NCBI RefSeq assembly: GCF_014529945.1
Contig: NZ_JACVFB010000006.1
Coordinates: forward strand, 434,001-498,000
DNA length: 64,000 nt
Source: Chitinophaga varians
GTDB lineage: Bacteria; Bacteroidota; Bacteroidia; Chitinophagales; Chitinophagaceae
Direction: 5' to 3'
Shown here piece by piece: positions 51,877 through 60,411 of this stretch. Under the pieces are notes generated by a model. It saw only the letters and a list, made by a program, of their open reading frames with translations. It searched no databases and was not told the DNA's origin. The number at the start of each line of letters is the position of its first letter. Position 1 is the stretch's first letter. The translations under genes and the position numbers were made by a program.

Positions 51877-53544
51877 ATGAAAAAAATCACATTACTATCG
51901 GGTATGTTCCTGGTGGCAGCAGCGGTATCTTCCTGCTACAAAGACAAAGGGAACTACGACTATACAGAACTGAACGAGCTGAGTCTTAAAGGCCTGGAAA
52001 CCCGCTATGAGCGTGATCAGGACGACTCGCTGAATATCATCACCGACCTGAAAGGCACCCAGTATGCAGACACGTCCCGCTTCACTTATGCCTGGGAAAT
52101 TGGCCGGACGGTCTTCTCTATGCAGAAAGATCTGCATCTGAAAGTGAACATGGCCACCGGTGACCATCTGGCCCGTTTTGTAGTTACCGACAAAGACAAC
52201 GGCGTAAAATCCTATTTCCGTTTCAGCCTGCGCGTAGTGTCAGCCACCGCCGGAGATCTGTTGCTCGTATTGAGCAACTACAACGGCCGGGCAGAACTCT
52301 CTTACCGGCGGCTGGACAAAGACGCAGATTTTGCCGTGAACTACTACCAGCAACGGTTTGGACAGTCGCTGGGCACCGGTCCGAAACAGATCTGCATCGG
52401 TTATAATACCATGGCCAATCAGCAGCCTTTTGCGGATACGTCCGGCAGCGTGCAGGTGATCACAGCAGAAGGGATGAAGATCATCTATAAAAATACGATG
52501 GGGCCTAAATACAATTTCAACTATGTGACCGGCGGCACTTTCGCTTCTTTCCTGCCCCCTTACCCGGTGCAGGACGTGTCTGGCTTCATTCCCGAGTACG
52601 CCGCTTACCAGGTAGAGATGTGGAACCACAACCCTTACGGAGGTATTAACCAGAACGGACGCCTGTACGTTATCTCAGGCGGTGCGCTATATTCCGATAT
52701 GCTGGACCGTGACCGTATTACCGTGTATGCCAACCAAAAAATAGACAAAGGCTACCTGGCGCCGGCATTGTGTTTTGCCTCCGTGGCGAATTCACCACAG
52801 ACCAGTCCTACCCTGAAGATGCGTGGTTTCGACGTATCCAGCTATGTATTGCTATTCGATAATACCAACGGCAGGTTCCTGTACAGCAACTACGGCAACC
52901 GGCCATTGACGATCGTGGACAAGGACTTCAGGGAATACCTGCCTACCTATCCCGGTTATAAGATGATCTATGCCTCCCATACGTCTACCCCTAATAAATG
53001 TGTGGCAGTGCTGAATAATGGTACTAAAACAAAGCTGGTATACCTGACCGTGCCGGGCAATGCTACCCAGCAGACCACCATGCCTTTTGCTGTGAACGGT
53101 GAAGTAGAGGTGAGTAATAACCTGATCAATGAAGACACCCGTTTCTATATGATGCGGTACTCTCCGTATCTGTTGTTCAGCAGCGGCAGCCGCATTTACC
53201 GGTACAACGTACTGAATATCCCGAGCGGCGCCGCTCCTGCAGACGCCATTGCAGACCTGAGCAGTATGGGCTATAGCGGCGATGCCGTTATCAAGGCATT
53301 TACCGTGTCCCGTACAGAGCAGAACCTGCTGCTGGCAGTGTCCCGCTATGGCGCTACCACCAGTGGCGACGGACCGCTGCGCGGCGACGTGGTGAAGCTG
53401 TTGTTTGATAATGCCGGCATCAGCCTGAAGTTTGATAAAAAGTATGAAGCCGTATCCGGCAATCCGGTAGACATCCGGATTAAATACCAGACCCACCAAC
53501 GGGACGGGGTAGACAGGAACGGTGTATTGGTAGATAAAATCTGA
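51877..53544 (+). CDS. PKD-like family lipoprotein
   Basis: A 555-aa SPII lipoprotein from ATG 51877 (MKKITLLSGMFLVAAAVSSCYKDKG), four bases after the DUF4843 stop. It begins with YKDKGNYDYTELNEL and has a PKD-like domain (about residues 25-130) and a long beta-propeller-like rear region (about 140-550). It is the usual fourth partner behind SusC-SusD-DUF4843. Function unknown; likely surface binding. Confidence 0.83.
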   Translation: MKKITLLSGMFLVAAAVSSCYKDKGNYDYTELNELSLKGLETRYERDQDDSLNIITDLKGTQYADTSRFTYAWEIGRTVFSMQKDLHLKVNMATGDHLARFVVTDKDNGVKSYFRFSLRVVSATAGDLLLVLSNYNGRAELSYRRLDKDADFAVNYYQQRFGQSLGTGPKQICIGYNTMANQQPFADTSGSVQVITAEGMKIIYKNTMGPKYNFNYVTGGTFASFLPPYPVQDVSGFIPEYAAYQVEMWNHNPYGGINQNGRLYVISGGALYSDMLDRDRITVYANQKIDKGYLAPALCFASVANSPQTSPTLKMRGFDVSSYVLLFDNTNGRFLYSNYGNRPLTIVDKDFREYLPTYPGYKMIYASHTSTPNKCVAVLNNGTKTKLVYLTVPGNATQQTTMPFAVNGEVEVSNNLINEDTRFYMMRYSPYLLFSSGSRIYRYNVLNIPSGAAPADAIADLSSMGYSGDAVIKAFTVSRTEQNLLLAVSRYGATTSGDGPLRGDVVKLLFDNAGISLKFDKKYEAVSGNPVDIRIKYQTHQRDGVDRNGVLVDKI

Positions 53545-53552
53545 TATTTATT

Positions 53553-54719
53553 ATGAAAAAGATATTGACCATCATCGCGCTGCTTTTCGCTACCATGGCT
53601 TATGCCGGGAAAGGCCTCCGCTTTTCCCACATCAGCTGGAGCGAGGCGCTGCAACAGGCGAAGCAGGAAAAGAAACTCATCTTCATCGATTTTTATACGC
53701 AGTGGTGCGGCCCCTGTCGCGCGATGGCCGATGAAGTATTTATCACCCGCGCCGTAGGCGATTTTTATAACAGTCATTTCATCAACCTGAAGATTGACGC
53801 GGAATCGCCGGATGGCAGCGTACTGGCGCGCAAGTACGGCGTGAAAGTATATCCCACTTTTGTATACATCGATCCGGCCACAGAAAACCCGGTACATTTT
53901 TCCACCAGCCGCCAGGATGAAGACATTTTCCTGTTTACCGGCGCATCAGCCCTGAGCCGCGACCGGAACTCCGTATTCCTGTACGACCGGGAGGAACAGG
54001 GCGCTACTGACGCCACCTTCCTGTATAACATGGCGTATTATCTCTCCAGTATTTATCAGCGGGAGGCAGCAGAGAAAAAGTTCGGCCAGCTGCTCAGCCT
54101 AAAAGGGCAGGACCTGACTAATGCCAACATATGGGAGTACTACACCCGTTTCATCCGGGACAGGCAACATCCGTTGAGCCAGGAACTGCTGCGTCAACCG
54201 GAGAAATACAGCCGGTTGTATGGCCCGGAAGCGGTGGCTGATCAGCTGTATGCCCTGTACCGTTGGGAAAGGGAAGTGTCTGTATTGCAGCAGGCGCCCG
54301 CATTTGAAGGCCGCTCTTATCTCATTGCCAAACAGCGGTTTGAAGAAGCGATGAAAGCCCGCGACTACCAACGGGCAGGCCTACTCGCAGATAGTATGTT
54401 GTTGCAGGCCGGAAGCCGCAATCAGGAAGTGTGTGCCGACCTCGACTTTATGGTCAGGGTGCGGGATGAAAATACCGCTATGCCGGAGGCGCAGCTGGCC
54501 ATCATCGCCAAGCTGGCACAATACGCCGCTTACAATGTGCCCGACAGGGAAAATGGCATCGCGCACTTTAACTATGCCCGACTGCTGGAATACATCCTCC
54601 GTCAACAGCCACAGCAGGGCGCCCGGCTGATAGCCGCGCCAGCCATCGGCGCACGGGAATACTCATTAAGGCCGCCGGGGCTGCAAGCCAAGCCGGTCAA
54701 AACAAAAACCACCAAATAG
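53553..54719 (+). CDS. Secreted thioredoxin-fold protein (operon paralogue 1)
   Basis: A 388-aa exported protein: signal peptide ending MAYAGKG, thioredoxin domain at about 20-135 with FYTQWCGPCRAMADE (CGPC) and VYPTFVYID (cis-Pro). The rear 240 residues are alpha-helical TPR-like. It resembles the protein at 57565 in order and CGPC site. In the operon it may keep the lipoproteins or the imported ligand reduced. Gap of 8 bp after the PKD-like gene. Confidence 0.86.
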   Translation: MKKILTIIALLFATMAYAGKGLRFSHISWSEALQQAKQEKKLIFIDFYTQWCGPCRAMADEVFITRAVGDFYNSHFINLKIDAESPDGSVLARKYGVKVYPTFVYIDPATENPVHFSTSRQDEDIFLFTGASALSRDRNSVFLYDREEQGATDATFLYNMAYYLSSIYQREAAEKKFGQLLSLKGQDLTNANIWEYYTRFIRDRQHPLSQELLRQPEKYSRLYGPEAVADQLYALYRWEREVSVLQQAPAFEGRSYLIAKQRFEEAMKARDYQRAGLLADSMLLQAGSRNQEVCADLDFMVRVRDENTAMPEAQLAIIAKLAQYAAYNVPDRENGIAHFNYARLLEYILRQQPQQGARLIAAPAIGAREYSLRPPGLQAKPVKTKTTK

Positions 54720-54727
54720 CATCGTCC

Positions 54728-55921
54728 ATGAAAAAATATATCTGTTTACTGGCAGTGGCCATCGTGCTGCTTTCCTGTAAAAAAGACACCAGCGTATATG
54801 CGCCACAGCAGAAAGAGCAGGTGCCTGGCGGGCAGCTGTTTAATCCCGATGGCCCTGATCAGTGGCCCGATGGTGTGCTCAAATCCGGTATCAACAAGGT
54901 GGTCCTCGACGTGACCATGCCTACCGGCGAAAAAGTAAAAAGGGAGTTTAAATACTATTTCCCTATTTCACTGAACCCGCAGAAACCGATATCGCTGGTG
55001 TTCAACTTCCACGGCAGTTATACCTATACCGCCGGCACCACGCCACCAGACCCTATCGGGAATGTGACGCAGCAGGACCCGCTCAACCGGCTGGCCGATA
55101 CTGCCAATATCATCGCGGTATTTCCTGCCGGTACCGCAGAACCGGGCGCTGTCAACTGGCAGTTCTCCGAAAAGCATATCCCGTTTGTGAAAGCGATGAT
55201 CGCTTTCTTCAAGGCAGCCACGCCCTCCGTAGATGCCAACCGGATCTATACCTGCGGCCATTCCAGTGGGGCTATCTTTTCGTTTGTGCTGGCCCGTGAG
55301 ATGAACGATGTCTTTGCCGCAGCATGTCCTGTCTCCGGGCAGATGAAGCTGGTTGATTTTACCGCTCCCGCACGGACTACCGCTGTACGGGCGTTTAACG
55401 GGCAGAAGGATGCTTCGGTGAATCATGCCGCAGCGCTGGACAATATCAGGGTGTGGGCCGATGTGATGGGCGGCTACTATGTTAAAGACAGCATCAAAGG
55501 CCAGCAGGCGATCGTTGCAGGCACCTACACCTTATTGCCGATCAAATGGGGCAACGGTAATGGTAACATCGAATTTTATTCTATCCCGGAGGCTGATCAT
55601 GGTATCAACTGGAATAACATCATTACTTATATGTGGGAATTCATGCGGGCCAATCCGTTGAACAAACCCACCGGCGCCTATGTGGGTGTAAAACAAAATA
55701 CACTTTCTTTTACGCCGGGCAATACCTACAGCATTCCCGTACGGACTGCGAACAACGTAACGGTGAGGATTGCTGCTGCGCCGGCAGGGTTTAATGTAAG
55801 CCTGTCCGGAAACAATTTGCAGATAGAAGCGCTGGCCAATGCCGCTAACGGCAAGATTGTGCTGGAAGGCACATGGAATGGCGCCACGCAGAATACAGAG
55901 GTAAGTCTGACAAAGAATTAA
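54728..55921 (+). CDS. Esterase lipoprotein of the LpqC/PHB-depolymerase type
   Basis: A 397-aa SPII lipoprotein (AIVLLSCKKDT). The alpha/beta hydrolase part (about 60-310) has LVFNFHGSY (oxyanion region), CGHSSGAIFSFVLA (GxSxG nucleophile), FNGQKDASV (Asp region) and IPEADHGINWN (catalytic His). A C-terminal beta domain of about 80 residues follows. It probably hydrolyses an ester in the imported ligand, such as a feruloyl or acetyl group. It ends the operon. Confidence 0.85.
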   Translation: MKKYICLLAVAIVLLSCKKDTSVYAPQQKEQVPGGQLFNPDGPDQWPDGVLKSGINKVVLDVTMPTGEKVKREFKYYFPISLNPQKPISLVFNFHGSYTYTAGTTPPDPIGNVTQQDPLNRLADTANIIAVFPAGTAEPGAVNWQFSEKHIPFVKAMIAFFKAATPSVDANRIYTCGHSSGAIFSFVLAREMNDVFAAACPVSGQMKLVDFTAPARTTAVRAFNGQKDASVNHAAALDNIRVWADVMGGYYVKDSIKGQQAIVAGTYTLLPIKWGNGNGNIEFYSIPEADHGINWNNIITYMWEFMRANPLNKPTGAYVGVKQNTLSFTPGNTYSIPVRTANNVTVRIAAAPAGFNVSLSGNNLQIEALANAANGKIVLEGTWNGATQNTEVSLTKN

Positions 55922-55947
55922 GTCCGGATTCGACACGTTTTTTTGAC

Positions 55948-55984
55948 AAGGGATGATGCCGTAAAGCGGTATCATCCCTTTTTA
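55948..55984 (+). terminator. Terminator of the SusC-SusD operon
   Basis: AAGGGATGATGCC pairs with GGTATCATCCCTT (one G-T pair) around GTAAAGC, followed by TTTT. It is a standard intrinsic terminator. Confidence 0.85.
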
Positions 55985-56024
55985 CCTATGGAGATATTTG
56001 TATTTTGCGTGAAAATAGAAGACT

Positions 56025-56651
56025 ATGTCTGTTGACCGTAACCTGTATTACATTCCATCCTCGCTTACTGTACACGATATCATTCATCAGGTGGAGTCTG
56101 ACCCTGATGAAGTGCCCTGGGTAAGAGGAGTGCCTAAGAAAGAACATATTCACATTGAAGCATATAATCCGCAATGGCCGGTATTGTTTGAGCAGCTGAA
56201 GGGGATTGTTCAACAAGCCCTTGGCGCCACCGCTCTGCATATAGAGCACGTTGGCTCCACCGCAGTGGAGCAGCTTCCGGCCAAGCCGGTGATTGATATG
56301 GACGTGACGGTGGCCGATTCTTCCAGGGAAGAGCTATATGTTCCTGCTTTGGAAGCACTCGGCTATCAGCTGGAAGTACGGGAGCCTACCTGGTATGAGC
56401 ACCGGGTGCTCCGGCTGGAAAATCCGCGGGTGAACCTGCATGTTTTCAGTCCTGATTGTCCGGAGGCCATACGCCACATCCTGTTCCGTAACTGGCTGCG
56501 CGAGCATACGGAGGACCGTGAGCGTTATGCTGCCATCAAATACGAAGCGGCCAGGGATGTGGAGAACGCAGGGGACTACAACGCAAAGAAAAATGCCGTA
56601 GTGAAAGCGATCTACCACCGGATGTTCAGCGCGTTGGGGCTGGTGGAGTAG
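56025..56651 (+). CDS. GrpB-family (UPF0157) nucleotidyltransferase-like protein
   Basis: A 208-aa cytoplasmic protein. The GrpB domain starts at about residue 42 (HIEAYNPQWPVLFEQLKGIV) and shows HIEHVGSTAVEQLPAKPVIDMDV (nucleotidyltransferase GS and DxD) and RVNLHVFSPDCPEAIRHILFRNWLREH. The first 40 residues are an extra N-terminal extension. The family's reaction is not established; CoaE-fused forms occur in some bacteria. Confidence 0.88.
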   Translation: MSVDRNLYYIPSSLTVHDIIHQVESDPDEVPWVRGVPKKEHIHIEAYNPQWPVLFEQLKGIVQQALGATALHIEHVGSTAVEQLPAKPVIDMDVTVADSSREELYVPALEALGYQLEVREPTWYEHRVLRLENPRVNLHVFSPDCPEAIRHILFRNWLREHTEDRERYAAIKYEAARDVENAGDYNAKKNAVVKAIYHRMFSALGLVE

Positions 56652-56678
56652 TGTTGCCGATATAGTACGATAAAAAAT

Positions 56679-56719
56679 AACCGGTATGAAAGGTGGGTCA
56701 TCCACGGTTCATACCGGTT
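56679..56719. terminator. Bidirectional terminator
   Basis: AACCGGTATGAA pairs with TTCATACCGGTT around a 17-base loop, with T-runs on both outer sides. It lies between the convergent GrpB and lipoprotein genes. Confidence 0.85.
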
Positions 56720-56741
56720 GTTTTTTCTTTCGGTGATGAAA

Positions 56742-57335
56742 TTATTTCAGTACTACCGTACTATCTCTGGCAATTTTGAAATAGCCTTCAGTGATTTCTT
56801 TTTCGCCGGTCACATTCTTTTCTCCTCCGAAAGCCCTACCGCTGAAAGTGCCTTCAATGAAAGCAGCATCATAACGGGTGATCTCAATGCGGAAGGGGGC
56901 ATCCGGATGTTTGGATGAGTTGCCGGACGCATGATAAATGTCCTGAAGTCCCCAGTTATCAATGAATGTTTGCCATTCAAAGGCATTGTCGATGCCGGTA
57001 GTAACGGCGCCATAGACCCCTTTTTTGATCTCATGTCCGGGGAAATTGATCCTGACATACAGGAGCGCTTTTTTATCCTTTCCCGCTTTGCCTACAGCAG
57101 GGTCATTTCCCCTTAGTTCAATCATGGAGAACTGGTCACTGGTTTTTTGAAAATAACTTTTGGTGGTCAGCGAGTCGATGAAAAGCGTGCCATTCACTTT
57201 CATGCTGATAAACTGGACAGATGGCTGGTGTTCAGTGCGTGGGTTGTTGTCTCCTGGTGAGCTTTGATGATCTTTTTTACAGGCGGAGGAGAGAAAAAGC
57301 ATTAACATAAATGCCGGTACAACTAATGGTTTCAT
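56742..57335 (-). CDS. Lipoprotein of unknown function
   Basis: A 197-aa SPII lipoprotein from ATG 57335 (MKPLVVPAFMLMLFLSSACKK). The mature part is beta-rich with FIDSLTTKSYFQKTSDQFSMIELRG and a C-terminal RAFGGEKNVTGEKEITEGYFKI. No family recognised; the sequence is similar in style to DUF6252-like lipoproteins, which is a weak guess. Confidence 0.65.
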   Translation of the reverse strand: MKPLVVPAFMLMLFLSSACKKDHQSSPGDNNPRTEHQPSVQFISMKVNGTLFIDSLTTKSYFQKTSDQFSMIELRGNDPAVGKAGKDKKALLYVRINFPGHEIKKGVYGAVTTGIDNAFEWQTFIDNWGLQDIYHASGNSSKHPDAPFRIEITRYDAAFIEGTFSGRAFGGEKNVTGEKEITEGYFKIARDSTVVLK

Positions 57336-57564
57336 ATCGTTTAACGTTGTGGTGATAAAATGCGGCGTCACAAAAGATGCCTCATCACTATGGTATAAAA
57401 TTCGTTCCAAAGAATAAAAAAGAGGGTGTAAAAAGGCGACAATTTTTGTCTGGATAATTTCTGAAGGAGGTATTGCGCTTGATAAGAATACGGGAGATAA
57501 CGGCCTGCCATATATGAAATTCCCTTAAATTCGGAGTATATCTTAAACCAACACACAACTAGTT

Positions 57565-58794
57565 ATGAAAAAATTACTCTTGTTAGCCTCCTGGCTGCCG
57601 ATGATGGCTGTAGCACAGGACAAAGGCATGCATTTTGAGCACGGTAGCACCTGGGCCGAGGTAAAGGCCAAAGCCAAAGCAGAGAACAAGTATATTTTTG
57701 TAGACTGTTACACTACCTGGTGCGGCCCCTGCAAGTATATGTCTGCTAATATCTTCCCACAGGAAAAAGTGGGTGACTTCATGAATGCCAAATATATCAA
57801 CGTAAAGGTGCAGATGGACCAAACCGACAAAGACGGAGAGGACGTGAAAAAATGGTATGCTGACGCACAAAAGATAGAAAAAGACTACAGCATACGGGCG
57901 TACCCTACCTTCCTGGTATTCGGACCGGATGGTCAGATCGTAGACCGGCAGGTGGGTGGAGCTGACGCAGACCAGTTCATTGAAAGGTGCGCCGCTTCCC
58001 TGGAGCCATCCAAACAGTATTATCCACAGCTGACCAAATACCAGAATGGCCAGAGAGATACCGCTTTCCTGCGCAGGCTGGCTTTCCTCGCCATGGAAAA
58101 ATACGATCAGACCAATGCCAATGCGGTAGCCAAGGACTATCTGAGTCAACAAAAAGACCTCTATACTCCTGTTAATATCGATTTTGTGAGCAGGTTCACC
58201 CAAAGCTCTAAAGATCCGGGTTTTGATATGTTCCTGCATCATGCCGACAAAGTGAATAAAGTACTGGGCGCCGGTAAAGCGGAAGCCAAAGTGCTGGCGA
58301 TTGCCGCTAATGAAGAGGTATATCCGCGCCTGCGTACCAAAGACAATACGGCACCAGACTGGGCTGGCATCGAAAAAGATGTGAAAGCCAAATACCCCGG
58401 CATTGCAGAAGAACTGATGCTGAAATCCAAAGTGCAGTTCTATGTGTTTATGAAAGATGCCAACAACGCAGTTTCCAGCATTGTGGCCTACATGAAAAAA
58501 TACGGTCACAAAGCAGATCCCCAGGCGCTGAACGAATATGCCTGGACCATCTTCGAAAAATGCAATGACGCCAAATGCATAGAAGAGGCGCTGGAATGGA
58601 GCAAACGTTCTTTCAAAGACAGGGAAATTCCTGCTTTCATGGACACCTATGCCAACCTGTTGTATAAAGCCGGTAAAAAGGCAGATGCGCTGGCCTGGGA
58701 AGAAAAAGCCATGAACAAGGCAGAAGGTGATGAGAGAAAGAATTATGAGTCTACCCTGGAAAAAATGAAAAAAGGGGAGAAGCTCTGGGACTGA
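57565..58794 (+). CDS. Secreted thioredoxin-fold protein (paralogue 2)
   Basis: A 409-aa exported protein: signal peptide ending MMAVAQDKG, thioredoxin domain with CYTTWCGPCKYMSAN (CGPC, residue 50 region) and YPTFLVFGPDGQIVDRQVGG (cis-Pro), then a helical TPR-like rear half ending with AWEEKAMNKAEGDERKNYE. It resembles the protein at 53553 and stands alone; the SpoIID gene follows, but a strong hairpin lies between. Confidence 0.87.
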   Translation: MKKLLLLASWLPMMAVAQDKGMHFEHGSTWAEVKAKAKAENKYIFVDCYTTWCGPCKYMSANIFPQEKVGDFMNAKYINVKVQMDQTDKDGEDVKKWYADAQKIEKDYSIRAYPTFLVFGPDGQIVDRQVGGADADQFIERCAASLEPSKQYYPQLTKYQNGQRDTAFLRRLAFLAMEKYDQTNANAVAKDYLSQQKDLYTPVNIDFVSRFTQSSKDPGFDMFLHHADKVNKVLGAGKAEAKVLAIAANEEVYPRLRTKDNTAPDWAGIEKDVKAKYPGIAEELMLKSKVQFYVFMKDANNAVSSIVAYMKKYGHKADPQALNEYAWTIFEKCNDAKCIEEALEWSKRSFKDREIPAFMDTYANLLYKAGKKADALAWEEKAMNKAEGDERKNYESTLEKMKKGEKLWD

Positions 58795-58816
58795 TTTTCA
58801 GCCGCTGAAATCATAT

Positions 58817-58865
58817 AATAACGGAGAAAGCCGTGCCTGTTACAGGCACGGCTTTCTCCGTTATT
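58817..58865. terminator. 23-bp perfect-stem hairpin
   Basis: The left arm 58817-58839 is perfectly complementary to 58843-58865 with a TTA loop; the core is GAGAAAGCCGTGCCTG. No T-run follows, so if it terminates, it does so by stem strength alone. Confidence 0.75.
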
Positions 58866-58990
58866 ACATCGTCGCTCCGGAAGTGCGATTGCAGTAAGAA
58901 ATAGTAGCTTCAGTATGTTTAGTATTGGGCAGCACGAAGATTCCACAGATTCCACGATCCTGAAAAACCTTTAACCCAAAATCCAAATAC

Positions 58991-60367
58991 ATGAAAAAAC
59001 AATTCCTGATGATGACCCTCGCCGGTTGCGCTGTTGCCAGCTCGTGCGAAAAAAAGGATGCTGCCGGTAACCCGGACAGTCCCTCCAACGCCAAAACTAC
59101 CCGTATAGACTTCACCGTTACCGATGTTGTGACGGGTTTCGCCATCCCGGATGCTACCATCAGCGTGAAAGGCCCCGATGGAAAAGAGAGCAGCCTGACA
59201 GCCGGAAAGAACGGCGTGGCTTCCTTCCCCGCCACCAACGGAAAATTTACTTTCGTGATAAACGGGCAGGGATACAACCAGCTGGAAACGTATTTCTCTG
59301 CCGGTGAAGACTCCGTGATCCGGGCACAGATTCATCTGGACCCGCAGGTGAATCCCGTAGCCGCGAGGAACACGGAAAACGACAATACGATCACCATCAG
59401 CGGATATCTGAGTGATGCTGATGCACATGCTCCCCTGGCAGACGTGTCCCTGAATCTGGGCGACCATACCGCCAGGACAGACAGCAGAGGCTATTTTAGC
59501 GCCACTTTTCCCGCTGACCCGCTTAGCGCCGATCCGGCGGTCAAACCTGCCAATATCACCCTCAGCGCCGGCAAAGCAGGATTTGTGACCCACGTGCTGA
59601 AAAACTTCTACCTCATACCGGGCGCCTATACGTTTAAAATTGCACTCCGCAACGTTGCTTCGAAATCCGCCGCAGCGGCCGATGGCAGAGCAGTCAATGA
59701 AGAGGTGGAAGAGCTGCGTCAGGGACTGTTGGACAGGACTGCCAATGAATCCCAACAACGCGAGGCAGCAGCCGTAGCGGCAGAACGCAGCGTGGTCGCC
59801 TCTGGTAAGGCCGCCGCACTGGCCTTGCCCGCCAGTATCCGCGTAGGACTTAATTGTTCCTGCCTTACCTGTAGTTCCGTGCAGGTCATGAGCCTGGAAT
59901 CCTATACCGGATCAGGGCTTGACAACGAATGGATTTCCAGCTGGAAAGCCGCTTCTCTGCAGGCTGGTGCGGTGGCGTACCGCTCTTATGGCGCGTGGCA
60001 TGTGCTGCATCCGATCAGGAGCAATTATGATATCTCCAGTACTACCTGTTCACAGGTATGGGGTAGTCAGACCGCTGCGTCCTGTATCAATGCTGCCAGT
60101 GCCACGGCAGGTGTCTATCTGTCACAGAACGGCGCCATTTTCAGGTCAGAGTATTCTGCTGAAAATAACAATGCCGGTTGTGGTGACGGCTTCAGTGGTA
60201 CCGGCAGCTCATGGCCCTGTATCTCTGACGCCCGCTGTGCCGGACGGGCCACTAACGGCCATGGCCGGGGCATGTGCCAGTGGGGTTCCAGCTTCTGGGC
60301 CAGTGATAAAGACTATCGTTGGATATTGAATCATTACTACAACCCTGGTGGTGTAGTGGTGCAATAA
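58991..60367 (+). CDS. Lipoprotein with two carboxypeptidase-like repeats and a SpoIID domain
   Basis: A 458-aa SPII lipoprotein (AVASSCEKKD, Cys 19). Two carboxypeptidase-regulatory-like beta domains (about 35-115 and 130-225) precede a linker and a SpoIID/LytB-type domain (about 280-455): WISSWKAASLQAGAVAYRSYGAWHV (AQAVAARTY-like), YDISSTTCSQVWGS, GHGRGMCQWGSSFWA and ILNHYYNPGG. SpoIID enzymes are lytic transglycosylases on peptide-free glycan strands; Bacteroidota do not sporulate, so a cell-wall or cell-division role is likely. The catalytic Glu region (SYvkGVvaxE) is replaced by SLESYTGSGLDNEWI, so E may be retained at a shifted place. Activity is not proven. Confidence 0.8.
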   Translation: MKKQFLMMTLAGCAVASSCEKKDAAGNPDSPSNAKTTRIDFTVTDVVTGFAIPDATISVKGPDGKESSLTAGKNGVASFPATNGKFTFVINGQGYNQLETYFSAGEDSVIRAQIHLDPQVNPVAARNTENDNTITISGYLSDADAHAPLADVSLNLGDHTARTDSRGYFSATFPADPLSADPAVKPANITLSAGKAGFVTHVLKNFYLIPGAYTFKIALRNVASKSAAAADGRAVNEEVEELRQGLLDRTANESQQREAAAVAAERSVVASGKAAALALPASIRVGLNCSCLTCSSVQVMSLESYTGSGLDNEWISSWKAASLQAGAVAYRSYGAWHVLHPIRSNYDISSTTCSQVWGSQTAASCINAASATAGVYLSQNGAIFRSEYSAENNNAGCGDGFSGTGSSWPCISDARCAGRATNGHGRGMCQWGSSFWASDKDYRWILNHYYNPGGVVVQ

Positions 60368-60374
60368 TAACAGG

Positions 60375-60404
60375 TGGCCGGCAGCAGTTGTGAACTGCCG
60401 GCCA
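60375..60404. terminator. Hairpin between convergent genes
   Basis: TGGCCGGCAG (60375-60384) pairs with CTGCCGGCCA (60395-60404) around a 10-base loop, between the SpoIID lipoprotein gene and the regulator gene. Confidence 0.7.
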
Positions 60405-60411
60405 TCATCTG

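Noticed and set aside
58991..60367. Sporulation locus based on the SpoIID domain
   Set aside because: No other sporulation gene is present, and the domain sits in a lipoprotein with Bacteroidota-type features.
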